64,000 nt of DNA from Streptomyces sp. CB01201 (GCF_002803085.1 NZ_NNBJ01000014.1:1-64000); one strand, 5' to 3'. Positions 44,067-52,538 are shown, counted from the first letter of the stretch. Notes: generated by a model from the letters alone, not told the origin. Translations and numbers: made by a program.

Positions 44067-45371
44067 ATGACGTCGGACGCCAAGGCCCTGGTCCTGGAGC
44101 AGGTTCGCGAGTACCACCGCCAGCAGCAGCCGGAGCACTTCGTGCCGGGAGTGACACCGATCCTCTCCTCGGGTGCGGTCCTGGACGAGGAGGACCGGAT
44201 CGCGCTGGTGGAGGCCGCGCTGGAGCTGCGGATCGCGGCCGGGGCGTACGCCCGGCGTTTTGAGAGCAGGTTCGCCCGCCATATCGGCGTACGCAAGGCG
44301 CATCTGGTCAACTCCGGCTCCTCGGCGAACCTGTTGGCGCTCTCGGCGCTGACCTCGCCCCGGCTCGGCGAGCAGCGGCTGCGCCCGGGCGACGAGGTGA
44401 TCACCGTGGCCGGCGGCTTCCCCACGACGGTGAACCCGATCATCCAGAACGGTCTCACGCCCGTCTTCGTCGACCTCGAACTCGGCACCTACAACACGAC
44501 GGCGGAGCGCGTCCGGGCGGCGATCTCGGACCGGACCAGGGCCATCATGATCGCGCACACCCTCGGCAACCCCTACGAGGCGGCGGAGATCCAGCAACTG
44601 GCCACCGACCACGAGCTGTTCCTGGTCGAGGACAACTGCGACGCCGTCGGCTCGACCTATCAGGGGCGGATGACGGGAACCTTCGGGGACCTGGCCACCG
44701 TCAGCTTCTATCCGGCCCACCACATCACGACGGGCGAGGGCGGCTGTGTCCTGACCAAGAACCTCGAACTGGCCCGGATCGTCGAGTCGTTCCGGGACTG
44801 GGGCCGCGACTGCTGGTGCGAGCCGGGCGAGGACAACACCTGCCTCAAGCGGTTCGACTACCAGCTCGGCGATCTCCCCAAGGGCTACGACCACAAGTAC
44901 ATCTTCTCGCACATCGGCTACAACCTGAAGGCGACCGACCTCCAAGGGGCCCTGGCGCTCAGCCAGTTGAAGAAGCTCCCGGCGTTCGGCGAGGCCCGGC
45001 GGCGCAACTGGCAGCGGCTGCGCGACGGCCTCGCCGACGTCCCGGGCCTTCTGCTGCCGAGCGCGACGCCGGGCAGCGACCCGAGCTGGTTCGGCTTCGT
45101 CATCACGGTGCTGCCCGACGCCACCTACACCCGCCGCGACCTGATCGCCTTCCTGGAGGACCGGCGCATCGGCACACGCCGGCTGTTCGGCGGCAACCTC
45201 ACCCGCCACCCGGCGTACCTCGACACCCCGCACCGGGTCTCGGGAGACCTCCGCAACTGCGACATCATCACCGAGCAGAGCTTCTGGATCGGGGTGTATC
45301 CGGGCATCACCGAGGAGATGACCGACTACATGCGGGAGTCCATCGTCGAGTTCGTCGCCAAGAACGGCTGA
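44067..45371 (+). CDS. aknP: NDP-4-keto-6-deoxyhexose 3-dehydratase, PMP and [2Fe-2S] dependent
   Basis: 434 residues, DegT fold. The PLP-binding Lys of aminotransferases is replaced by His218 (FYPAHHITTGEGG). Cysteines 191, 249, 251 and 259 reproduce exactly the C-X57-C-X1-C-X7-C iron-sulfur motif of the CDP-hexose dehydratase E1. It removes the 3-hydroxyl to give the 2,3,6-trideoxy sugar L-rhodinose. The start follows GAGGAGGG. No dedicated E3-type reductase is encoded here, so a general ferredoxin system probably supplies electrons. Confidence 0.93.
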   Translation: MTSDAKALVLEQVREYHRQQQPEHFVPGVTPILSSGAVLDEEDRIALVEAALELRIAAGAYARRFESRFARHIGVRKAHLVNSGSSANLLALSALTSPRLGEQRLRPGDEVITVAGGFPTTVNPIIQNGLTPVFVDLELGTYNTTAERVRAAISDRTRAIMIAHTLGNPYEAAEIQQLATDHELFLVEDNCDAVGSTYQGRMTGTFGDLATVSFYPAHHITTGEGGCVLTKNLELARIVESFRDWGRDCWCEPGEDNTCLKRFDYQLGDLPKGYDHKYIFSHIGYNLKATDLQGALALSQLKKLPAFGEARRRNWQRLRDGLADVPGLLLPSATPGSDPSWFGFVITVLPDATYTRRDLIAFLEDRRIGTRRLFGGNLTRHPAYLDTPHRVSGDLRNCDIITEQSFWIGVYPGITEEMTDYMRESIVEFVAKNG

Positions 45372-45385
45372 GCCGCCCGGACCCG

Positions 45386-46204
45386 TCAGCCGATCATCCG
45401 GTCCAGCAACGCGTCCTCCCCGCAGCCGGGCACGTCCAGCCACGGCTCCGCCGCGAGCACCGCCTGCTGTAGGCGCTGCAACCGCGGCGACGGCGAGAGC
45501 CCCAGTTCCTCCGCCAGCCGGCGGCGCAGCATCTGGTAGACGTCGAGCGCCTGCCAGGAGCGGCCCGCCCGGTACAGCGCCGTCATGCACTGGGCGTGCA
45601 GGCCCTCGTGCAGCGGATGGCGTCCGGTGAGTTCGATCAGCTCGGCCAGGAGTTCCGCGTGGCGCCCCAGCCGCAGATCCGCTTCGAGACACCGCTCCAG
45701 CACACCGAGCCTGCTCTCCTCAAGACGGGCCACCTCGATGCTCAGAACAGGCCCTATCCGCACGTCCACCAGCGCGGATCCGCGCCACAACGACAGCGCC
45801 TCACGGAAGTGGGCGGACGCCTCCTCCTGCCGGTCCTCGGCGGTGGCGAGCCGCCCCGCGGCGACCAGCCGTTCGTACCGCGGCACATCGACGGCGTTCG
45901 GCGGCGCCTGCCAGGAGTAGCCGCCGTACTGGGTGACGAGGACGTCCTTGGCGGACACGCCCGCGTCGGTGCCGTAGGCGGCGGTGAGCTGCCTGCGCAG
46001 CTGGAGGATGTACGTATGCAGGGTGGCCAGCGCGCTCTGGGGCGGTTCGTTTCCCCAGATCTCCTCCATCAGGGTCGCCACGGGCATGACGCGATTGGCG
46101 TGGATCGCGAGCAGGGCGAGGATCTGGCGCGGTTTCGCCGCGGTCGGCACGATCGATCGGCCCCGCACCTCGGCCGTCAGCGGTCCCAGCAACCAAATGT
46201 CCAT
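45386..46204 (-). CDS. aknO: SARP-family activator AknO
   Basis: 272 residues; the ATG follows GGGAGAGAC. The winged helix is at 1-95 (MDIWLLGPLTAEVRG, LMEEIWGNEPPQSALATLHTYILQLRRQL) and the activation domain reads LHEGLHAQCMTALYRAGRSWQALDVYQMLRRRL. Similar in length and layout to AknI. Tail-to-tail with aknP (14 bases apart) and divergent from the RiPP precursor gene at 46470, so it shares the 265-base promoter region with that module and may control it as well as the anthracycline genes. Confidence 0.9.
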   Translation of the reverse strand: MDIWLLGPLTAEVRGRSIVPTAAKPRQILALLAIHANRVMPVATLMEEIWGNEPPQSALATLHTYILQLRRQLTAAYGTDAGVSAKDVLVTQYGGYSWQAPPNAVDVPRYERLVAAGRLATAEDRQEEASAHFREALSLWRGSALVDVRIGPVLSIEVARLEESRLGVLERCLEADLRLGRHAELLAELIELTGRHPLHEGLHAQCMTALYRAGRSWQALDVYQMLRRRLAEELGLSPSPRLQRLQQAVLAAEPWLDVPGCGEDALLDRMIG

Positions 46205-46469
46205 GTCTCTCCCCCATGTGGTTGGTCGGTGGAGCACCGCGAAGAGCTCCTTGCCAGGCAGTCTTGCTGGCTGCTTCCCGTCTCAACCAGTACTGAGGGC
46301 CCGGCCACGCATATGCGGAACGTGTGCGCAAGATGTGTGTTTCTCATATAGGTACCGCGCCGAACGCACTGGTAGCGGCCCGGCGCGACCGAAAGGATGG
46401 CGGCAGCGCGCCGCACCCCGGCCGGGATGGGGCACGCCGCCACGACATCGACAGGGAAAGGGAGCACAC
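46205..46469. promoter_or_regulatory. Divergent promoter region between aknO and the RiPP module
   Basis: 265 bases with no convincing gene. AT-richer core at about 46300-46360 including CATATG and CTCATATAGG. It must hold the promoters for aknO (minus) and for the precursor/YcaO pair (plus). I cannot define SARP repeats in it with confidence. Confidence 0.4.
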
Positions 46470-46649
46470 ATGTCACCGATCACACCTCTGCCGAACATCG
46501 ACGCGCCGGCCGCGGGGCTCACCGACGACCTCGTGATCACCGAATTCGGCCCCGAATCCGCCGAGTTCGCCGACAGCCGCATCTGCATCTGCTGGATGCC
46601 GGCGGCCGCTCCGAGGTCCGCCGCGGACGGCTGCCGTCTGCCCCGGTGA
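46470..46649 (+). CDS. Putative TOMM-type RiPP precursor peptide
   Basis: 59 residues; the ATG follows AAAGGGAG with ideal spacing. Residues 1-36 are a Pro/acidic, leader-like segment (LTDDLVITEFGPESAEFADS). Residues 37-59 hold all cysteines: RICIC at 37-41, then WMP, PRS and GC at 54-55. Its stop overlaps the GTG start of the YcaO protein (GTGA), so the pair is translationally coupled, as expected for a substrate and its cyclodehydratase. Cys39, Cys41 and Cys55, with Ser50, are candidate heterocyclisation sites. The RxCxC start recalls plantazolicin (RCTC), but only loosely. Cleavage site and product are inferred. Confidence 0.72.
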   Translation: MSPITPLPNIDAPAAGLTDDLVITEFGPESAEFADSRICICWMPAAAPRSAADGCRLPR

Positions 46650-48913
46650 ACCGTCCGCCCCCGGGCGACCGGCTCCCGCGGCTGGGATTCGCCCCGCATC
46701 TGCGGGTCGAATCGGTGCCGGGGGAGGCCGTGTTCCTGATGACCGAGGAGCGGGTGACCACGCTCGGCGGCGAACAGGTCGCCCTGCTGGCCCCCCTGCT
46801 CGACGGCAGTCGTGATCTGCCCCGTATCGTCGCCGACGCGGCGCCCGGACTGTCGGCCGAAAGCACCGAACGGCTCGTGGCCAGGCTGCTGGACGCGGGC
46901 CTGTTGTACGCCTATCCGCCGGGCGGATCCGCCGGCCCCGAGCGGACCTACTGGACGCTGACCGGCCTGGAGGCGCGGCCCGGCGGTGGCGGGGGCGCGC
47001 GGGTGGCCCCGGTCGACCTCACCGAGGACGCCGGAAGCACGCTGTGCGCGGCCGTGTCGGCGGCGGGGCTGCGCACCGCCGCCGCGGGCGAGCCGGCCGA
47101 TCTGGCGCTGGTGCTGTGCCACGACTATCTCGATCCACGGCTGAGCGCGCTGGACGCGGAACACCGTGCCGCGGGCCGCAGTTGGCTGCCGGTGCGAGCG
47201 AGCGGCACCCACCTGTGGATCGGCCCGTTCTTCTCCCCCGGAGACGGCCCGTGCTGGCGCTGTGTCGCGGATCGGCTCCGGTTGCGCCGGCGCGGCGAGG
47301 CCTACGTCCAGCACCGGCTCGGGCACAGCGGCCCGGCCGCGCATCGGCCGTCGTATCTTCCGGCGGGGCGCGCGGCGGCTCTGCAACTGGCCCTGCTGGA
47401 GGCCGGAAAGTGGCTCGCCGGCCATCGGGATGCCGACCAGGGCAGCCTGTGGCGGCTGGACACCCGCACCCTGGAGAGCAGCCGCCATCCCGTACGGCGC
47501 CGCCCCCAGTGCCCCCGGTGCGGCGACCCCCTGCTCGTACGCGACCGGGTGTCGGCCCCGGTCGTGCTGTCCCCCCGGCCGGTGCGCGACACCGGGGGAG
47601 GGGGTCAGCGGACGGTCGGTCCGGACCGGGTGCTGGCACGGTACGGCCACCTCGTGGACCCCGTCACCGGTCTGGTCGGCGAGATCCGCCGGGATCCGCG
47701 GGGACCGGAGTTCCTCAACTGCTTCCACGCGGGCGCTCAGCCGCCCTGGGACCCCTCGCTGCCCCCGCCCCCGCTGCACACCCCGCTGCGCAGCCCCGGT
47801 TCGGGCAAGGGGGTCACCGAACTGCACGCCAGGGTGAGCGCGTTGGCCGAGGCCCTGGAGCGGTACAGCGGATACTTCCAGGGCGACGAGCCGCGGCGGC
47901 GGGGCAGTTACCGAGAGCTCGCACCGCTGGCCGTTCACCCCGACACCGTCCAGCTCTTCGACCGGCGGCAGTTCGAGGACCGGGACGCCTGGAACCGCAC
48001 GCACGGGCCCTTCCACCAGGTGCCGGAGATCTTCGACGAGGACGCCCCGCTCGACTGGACGCCCGTCTGGTCACTGACCGAGCAGCGGCAGCGGCTGGTG
48101 CCCACGAGTCTGCTCTACTACAACGCCCCGGACGCGGGCACCCGGTACTGCCGGGCCACCTCCAACGGAGCCGCCGCGGGGACCAGTCTGGAGGACGCGG
48201 TCGTACACGGCTGTCTGGAACTGGTCGAGCGGGACGCGGTGGCCCTGTGGTGGTACAACCGCACGCGCCAGCCTGGGGTGGTCCTCGACCCGCGGGATCC
48301 GTGGCTCGCGCGGACGCGGGCCGGCCTCAAGGGCATGGGCAGGTCGGTGTGGGCCCTCGACCTCACGTCCGATCTGGGGATTCCCGTCGTGGCCGCCGTC
48401 TCGGCCCGCATCGGGAAGCCCGCCGAGGACATCGTGCTCGGCTTCGGCGCCCACTTCGACGCACGGGTCGCCCTGCGCCGGGCGCTGACCGAACTCCATC
48501 AGATGCTCCCGCCGCTGGCCCGGGAACCCGTTGACGGAGGGTCCGCCTACACCGGCACCGACCGCGAGGCCCTGCGCTGGTTCCGGCACGCCACCACCGC
48601 CAATCAGCCCTATCTGCTGCCGGCCGCCCGCCGGTCCTCCCGGCCGCCCGCGGCTCTGCGGCCGCCCGCCGACGCGGCGGCCCAGGCCGGGGCGCTGGTC
48701 GCGCTACTGCGCCGGCACGGGCTCGACGTACTGGTGCTCGACCAGACCCGCCCCGACGTCGAGATGCCCGTCGCCAAGGTGCTGGTCCCCGGGCTGCGCC
48801 CGATCTGGGCGAGGTTCGGACCGGGCCGGCTCTTCGAGGTGCCGGTCGCGCTCGGCCGGCTGCCCCGGCCGACGGACCCGGCCGATCTCAATCCTCTTCC
48901 GCTGCATCTGTGA
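46646..48913 (+). CDS. Fused TOMM cyclodehydratase: leader-binding/ThiF-like plus YcaO
   Basis: 755 residues from a GTG overlapping the precursor stop. Residues 1-95 resemble a RiPP recognition element (FAPHLRVESVPGEAVFLMTEE, then a helix bundle). The middle section has the zinc tetrad of TOMM ThiF-like proteins: CWRC near 203 and CPRC near 288. The C-terminal YcaO domain (about 340-755) shows the ATP-binding motif SALAEALER (S-x3-E-x2-E-R, about 398-406), CLELVERDAV and ALRRALTELHQ. The C-terminus ends NPLPLHL, a degenerate version of the PxPxP tail of YcaO cyclodehydratases. It should convert Cys/Ser/Thr of the precursor to azolines with ATP, or possibly install a thioamide. No azoline dehydrogenase gene is adjacent. 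Confidence 0.88.
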   Translation: MNRPPPGDRLPRLGFAPHLRVESVPGEAVFLMTEERVTTLGGEQVALLAPLLDGSRDLPRIVADAAPGLSAESTERLVARLLDAGLLYAYPPGGSAGPERTYWTLTGLEARPGGGGGARVAPVDLTEDAGSTLCAAVSAAGLRTAAAGEPADLALVLCHDYLDPRLSALDAEHRAAGRSWLPVRASGTHLWIGPFFSPGDGPCWRCVADRLRLRRRGEAYVQHRLGHSGPAAHRPSYLPAGRAAALQLALLEAGKWLAGHRDADQGSLWRLDTRTLESSRHPVRRRPQCPRCGDPLLVRDRVSAPVVLSPRPVRDTGGGGQRTVGPDRVLARYGHLVDPVTGLVGEIRRDPRGPEFLNCFHAGAQPPWDPSLPPPPLHTPLRSPGSGKGVTELHARVSALAEALERYSGYFQGDEPRRRGSYRELAPLAVHPDTVQLFDRRQFEDRDAWNRTHGPFHQVPEIFDEDAPLDWTPVWSLTEQRQRLVPTSLLYYNAPDAGTRYCRATSNGAAAGTSLEDAVVHGCLELVERDAVALWWYNRTRQPGVVLDPRDPWLARTRAGLKGMGRSVWALDLTSDLGIPVVAAVSARIGKPAEDIVLGFGAHFDARVALRRALTELHQMLPPLAREPVDGGSAYTGTDREALRWFRHATTANQPYLLPAARRSSRPPAALRPPADAAAQAGALVALLRRHGLDVLVLDQTRPDVEMPVAKVLVPGLRPIWARFGPGRLFEVPVALGRLPRPTDPADLNPLPLHL

Positions 48914-48960
48914 CGGGCCGAAGGGCTCCCGCCGGCCCTGGACCGGGCCCCGGACACGCC

Positions 48961-48998
48961 TCCGGCCCACCGCTGCGGCGTTGAAGCGGTGGGCCGGA
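48961..48998. terminator. Bidirectional terminator between the YcaO gene and ndgR
   Basis: Perfect 14-bp stem (48961-48974 with 48985-48998), loop GCGGCGTTGA. It marks the right edge of the inserted region. Confidence 0.85.
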
Positions 48999-49014
48999 AG
49001 GGGACGTGGGGGAC

Positions 49015-49731
49015 TCAGCCGTTGCGGCGCAGGGCTTCGGACAGGCGGGCCGCGGCGTCGATGATGGCCTGGGCATGCATCCGGCCCGGGTGCCGGGTCA
49101 GGCGCTCGATGGGGCCGGAGACCGAGACCGCGGCCACCACCCGGTTCGACGGGCCGCGCACCGGCGCGGACACCGAGGCCACACCCGGCTCGCGCTCGCC
49201 GATGGACTGGGCCCAGCCCCTGCGGCGCACCCCGGAGAGGGCCGTCGCCGTGAAGCGGGCGCCCTGGAGGCCGCGGTGCAGGCGCTCCGGCTCCTCCCAG
49301 GCCATCAGGATCTGCGCGGAGGACCCGGCCTTCATGGTCAGCGTGGAGCCGACCGGCACGGTGTCGCGCAGGCCCGAGAGGCGCTCGGCGGCCGCCACGC
49401 AGATCCGCATGTCGCCCTGGCGGCGATAGAGCTGCGCGCTCTCGCCCGTGACGTCGCGCAGATGCGTCAGGACCGGGCCGGCCGTGGCCAGCAGGCGGTC
49501 CTCGCCGGCCGCCGCGGCGAGCTCGGCGAGACGCGGGCCGAGGATGAAACGGCCCTGCATGTCCCGGGCCACCATCCGGTGGTGTTCCAGTGCCACGGCC
49601 AGTCGGTGTGCCGTGGGTCGTGCGAGCCCTGTGGCCGCGACCAGACCTGCGAGGGTGGCCGGACCGGACTCCAGAGCGCTCAGGACAAGGGCAGCCTTGT
49701 CCAGAACGCCTACGCCGCTAGAGTTGTCCAT
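49015..49731 (-). CDS. ndgR: IclR-family regulator NdgR
   Basis: 238 residues starting at MDNSSGVGVLDKAAL, the conserved Streptomyces NdgR N-terminus. The winged helix (residues 9-65) is followed by the IclR effector domain. NdgR regulates leucine and other amino-acid biosynthesis and affects antibiotic production and stress responses. Divergent from leuC, its established target, across a 172-base spacer. Highly conserved core gene. Confidence 0.95.
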   Translation of the reverse strand: MDNSSGVGVLDKAALVLSALESGPATLAGLVAATGLARPTAHRLAVALEHHRMVARDMQGRFILGPRLAELAAAAGEDRLLATAGPVLTHLRDVTGESAQLYRRQGDMRICVAAAERLSGLRDTVPVGSTLTMKAGSSAQILMAWEEPERLHRGLQGARFTATALSGVRRRGWAQSIGEREPGVASVSAPVRGPSNRVVAAVSVSGPIERLTRHPGRMHAQAIIDAAARLSEALRRNG

Positions 49732-49756
49732 GCAACGATATTCGCGTCTCACTCTG

Positions 49757-49771
49757 TGAAACGCAAGTTCA
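49757..49771. promoter_or_regulatory. Short dyad in the ndgR-leuC spacer
   Basis: TGAA-N7-TTCA, 25 bases upstream of the ndgR start. NdgR is known to bind this spacer in other Streptomyces; that this exact dyad is its site is a guess. Confidence 0.3.
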
Positions 49772-49903
49772 ATTTTCTCCGGAAGTCGTCAAGCTGTACT
49801 GGCGATCCGTACAACGGAACGCGGCCCTCGTCCGGGGCGTGCGCACGGGCGGGGCAATGGGTCTCTAGAAGTGCCGGCGAAGCCGCCGGCCGGAGGGAAG
49901 GCG

Positions 49904-51328
49904 ATGGGTAGGACACTCGCGGAGAAGGTCTGGGACGACCATGTCGTCAGGCGAGTCGAGGGCGAGCCGGACCTGCTCTTCATCGATCTTCACCTGCTGC
50001 ACGAGGTGACCAGCCCGCAGGCCTTCGACGGACTGCGCAAGAACGGCCGCCCGGTGCGGCGCCTCGACCTCACCATCGCCACCGAGGACCACAACACCCC
50101 CACCCTCGACATCGACAAGCCGATCGCGGACCCGGTCTCCCGGGTCCAGCTGGAGACGCTGCGCAAGAACTGCGCCGAGTTCGGTGTGCGGCTGCACCCG
50201 CTCGGCGATGTCGAGCAGGGCGTCGTCCACGTGGTGGGACCGCAGCTGGGCCTGACCCAGCCGGGCACCACCGTGGTCTGCGGCGACTCGCACACCTCCA
50301 CCCACGGCGCTTTCGGCGCGCTGGCGTTCGGCATCGGCACCAGCCAGGTCGAGCACGTCCTGGCCACCCAGACGCTGCCGCTGGCCCCCTTCAGGACGAT
50401 GGCCATCACCGTCGACGGCGAACTGCCCGAGGGCGTCACCGCCAAGGACCTGATCCTCGCCATCATCGCCAGGATCGGCACCGGCGGCGGCCAGGGCTAC
50501 GTCCTGGAGTACCGCGGCTCCGCCATCGAGAAGCTGTCGATGGAAGCCCGCATGACCATCTGCAACATGTCCATCGAGGCCGGTGCCCGCGCGGGCATGA
50601 TCGCCCCGGACCGAACCACGTTCGACTACCTGGAAGGGCGCGCCCACGCTCCCCAGGGCGAGGACTGGGACGCGGCGGTCGCGTACTGGAAGACCCTCAA
50701 GTCCGACGAGGACGCGGTCTTCGACGCCGAGGTCGTCATCAAGGCCGACGAGCTGGCCCCGTTCGTGACCTGGGGCACCAACCCCGGCCAGGGCGCGCCC
50801 CTGTCGGCCAACGTCCCCGACCCGGCTTCGTACGAGGACGCTTCGGAGCGCCTGGCCGCCGAAAAGGCCCTGGAATACATGGGGTTGACCGCGGGACAGC
50901 CGCTGCGCGACATCAACGTCGACACCGTCTTCGTAGGTTCGTGCACCAACGGCCGCATCGAGGACCTGCGCAACGCCGCGGCCGTCATCGAGGGCCGCAA
51001 AGTCGCCGACGGCGTACGGATGCTGGTCGTCCCCGGCTCGGTCCGGGTCGCCCTGCAAGCCATCGACGAGGGCCTGGACAAGGTGTTCACGGCCGCCGGA
51101 GCCGAATGGCGGCACGCGGGCTGCTCGATGTGCCTCGGCATGAACCCGGACCAGCTGGCCCCCGGCGAGCGCTCCGCGTCCACCTCCAACCGCAACTTCG
51201 AGGGCAGGCAGGGCAAGGGCGGCCGCACCCACCTGGTTTCGCCCCAGGTCGCCGCCGCGACCGCGGTTCTCGGCCATCTGGGCTCGCCCGCCGACCTGTC
51301 CGACGCCCGTACCCCCGTGGAGGCCTGA
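49904..51328 (+). CDS. leuC: 3-isopropylmalate dehydratase large subunit
   Basis: 474 residues; the ATG of MGRTLAEKVWDDHVV follows GGAGGGA. The [4Fe-4S] ligands are in VFVGSCTNGR and CSMCLGMNP, and GDSHTSTHGAFG is the aconitase-family loop. With LeuD it isomerises 2-isopropylmalate to 3-isopropylmalate in leucine synthesis. Five bases separate it from leuD. Confidence 0.97.
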   Translation: MGRTLAEKVWDDHVVRRVEGEPDLLFIDLHLLHEVTSPQAFDGLRKNGRPVRRLDLTIATEDHNTPTLDIDKPIADPVSRVQLETLRKNCAEFGVRLHPLGDVEQGVVHVVGPQLGLTQPGTTVVCGDSHTSTHGAFGALAFGIGTSQVEHVLATQTLPLAPFRTMAITVDGELPEGVTAKDLILAIIARIGTGGGQGYVLEYRGSAIEKLSMEARMTICNMSIEAGARAGMIAPDRTTFDYLEGRAHAPQGEDWDAAVAYWKTLKSDEDAVFDAEVVIKADELAPFVTWGTNPGQGAPLSANVPDPASYEDASERLAAEKALEYMGLTAGQPLRDINVDTVFVGSCTNGRIEDLRNAAAVIEGRKVADGVRMLVVPGSVRVALQAIDEGLDKVFTAAGAEWRHAGCSMCLGMNPDQLAPGERSASTSNRNFEGRQGKGGRTHLVSPQVAAATAVLGHLGSPADLSDARTPVEA

Positions 51329-51333
51329 GAACC

Positions 51334-51927
51334 ATGGAAGCTTTCACCACGCACACCGGCCGGGCCGTTCCGCTGCGCCGCTCCAACGTCGACACCGACC
51401 AGATCATCCCGGCCCACTGGCTGAAGAAGGTCACCAGGGACGGCTTCGAGGACGGACTCTTCGAGGCCTGGCGCAAGGACCCCGAGTTCGTCCTGAACAA
51501 GCCCGAGCGCAAGGGCGCCACGGTTTTGGTGGCCGGCCCCGACTTCGGCACCGGCTCCTCCCGCGAGCACGCGGTGTGGGCGCTCCAGAACTTCGGCTTC
51601 AAAACCGTGATCTCGTCCCGCTTCGCCGACATCTTCCGCGGCAACTCGCTGAAGAACGGGCTGCTCACCGTAGTTCTCGACCAGAAAGTCGTGGACGCGC
51701 TGTGGGAGCTGACCGAGCGCGATCCCCACGCCGAAATCACCGTTGACCTGGAGGATCGCCAAGTTCGCGCGGAAGGCGTCACCGCCGACTTCGAACTCGA
51801 CGAGAACGCCCGCTGGCGGCTCCTGAACGGCCTGGACGACATCTCCATCACGCTCCAGAACGAGCCGGACATCGCCGCCTACGAGGCCCGTCGCCCCGCC
51901 CACAAGCCGAGCACGATCCAGGCCTGA
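51334..51927 (+). CDS. leuD: 3-isopropylmalate dehydratase small subunit
   Basis: 197 residues, the swivelling domain partner of LeuC. RSNVDTDQIIPAHWLKK near the N-terminus and GPDFGTGSSREHAVWAL are diagnostic. Operon with leuC, followed by a terminator. Confidence 0.97.
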   Translation: MEAFTTHTGRAVPLRRSNVDTDQIIPAHWLKKVTRDGFEDGLFEAWRKDPEFVLNKPERKGATVLVAGPDFGTGSSREHAVWALQNFGFKTVISSRFADIFRGNSLKNGLLTVVLDQKVVDALWELTERDPHAEITVDLEDRQVRAEGVTADFELDENARWRLLNGLDDISITLQNEPDIAAYEARRPAHKPSTIQA

Positions 51928-51956
51928 ACCGCCTATTGACCCCCCTTCGGCTGCAT

Positions 51957-52005
51957 CGCGCCCCCTGATTTCCGGATTGATTTCCGGGCAGGGGGCGCGT
52001 CGCGT
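51957..52005 (+). terminator. Terminator after leuCD
   Basis: CGCGCCCCCTG (51957-51967) pairs with CAGGGGGCGCG (51989-51999). The loop contains a direct repeat GATTTCCGG, and a T-run (GTTTTG) follows. Confidence 0.85.
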
Positions 52006-52166
52006 TTTGGGCTCCGGGGGTGACGTCAACTAGCCTTGTGCGCAGGGCAGATGGCCGGATAGTCGCTTGCGCGACCGCGGGGGCGTACGGACGTCCCCGA
52101 GTCGCCGGATTCGCTCAGTTGCCCCCGCCGGAGGTGACAACTCGCCTCAGATGGCACAATCGACGC

Positions 52167-52394
52167 ATGGAACGCGACAGCCAACTCAAGCTCTACGGGC
52201 TGGTCGCGGACCAACTGAAAGAAGCGCACACAAGGGTGCGCGAACTGCAAGTCCCGGAGGGCGTACGGATGGCGCTGTCCCGGAAGCTGCTGGTCATAAC
52301 AGCGGCTGCCAAACACGATCTCGCCGATGCGGCAAGGCGTCTGGACCGGTTGTTGAAGGACCTCGACGAGGGCCGATTCCCCGAAGGCGACTGA
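52167..52394 (+). CDS. Small conserved helical protein between leuD and hupS
   Basis: 75 residues, almost entirely amphipathic helix: LYGLVADQLKEAHTRVRELQ, then KLLVITAAAKHDLADAARRLDRLLKDLDE. There is no signal or membrane segment. It looks like a coiled-coil adaptor conserved at this locus in Streptomyces; the function is unknown. The start is the ATG after CGACGC; the Shine-Dalgarno is weak. Confidence 0.7.
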   Translation: MERDSQLKLYGLVADQLKEAHTRVRELQVPEGVRMALSRKLLVITAAAKHDLADAARRLDRLLKDLDEGRFPEGD

Positions 52395-52458
52395 GCCGTA
52401 AGGAACTAGGCGAGAGCCGACTTCGTTGCGGCACTAGGGTGATTAGCCCGTTTCGTGT

Positions 52459-52487
52459 TTGATTTGCGGTATATATCTGCCTAACGT
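52459..52487 (+). promoter_or_regulatory. Candidate hupS promoter
   Basis: TTGATT (52459-52464) and TAACGT (52482-52487) separated by 17 bases in an unusually AT-rich stretch, 52 bases upstream of the hupS start. Confidence 0.45.
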
Positions 52488-52538
52488 GCGAAAAGGCCTG
52501 GACACTTTCGCTCAGGCAATGTCTCCGAAGGGGAAGAC

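Noticed and set aside
49015..49731. ndgR as a cluster-specific regulator
   Set aside because: It is a core gene paired with leuC in Streptomyces and is separated from the cluster by a strong terminator, although it may influence production indirectly.
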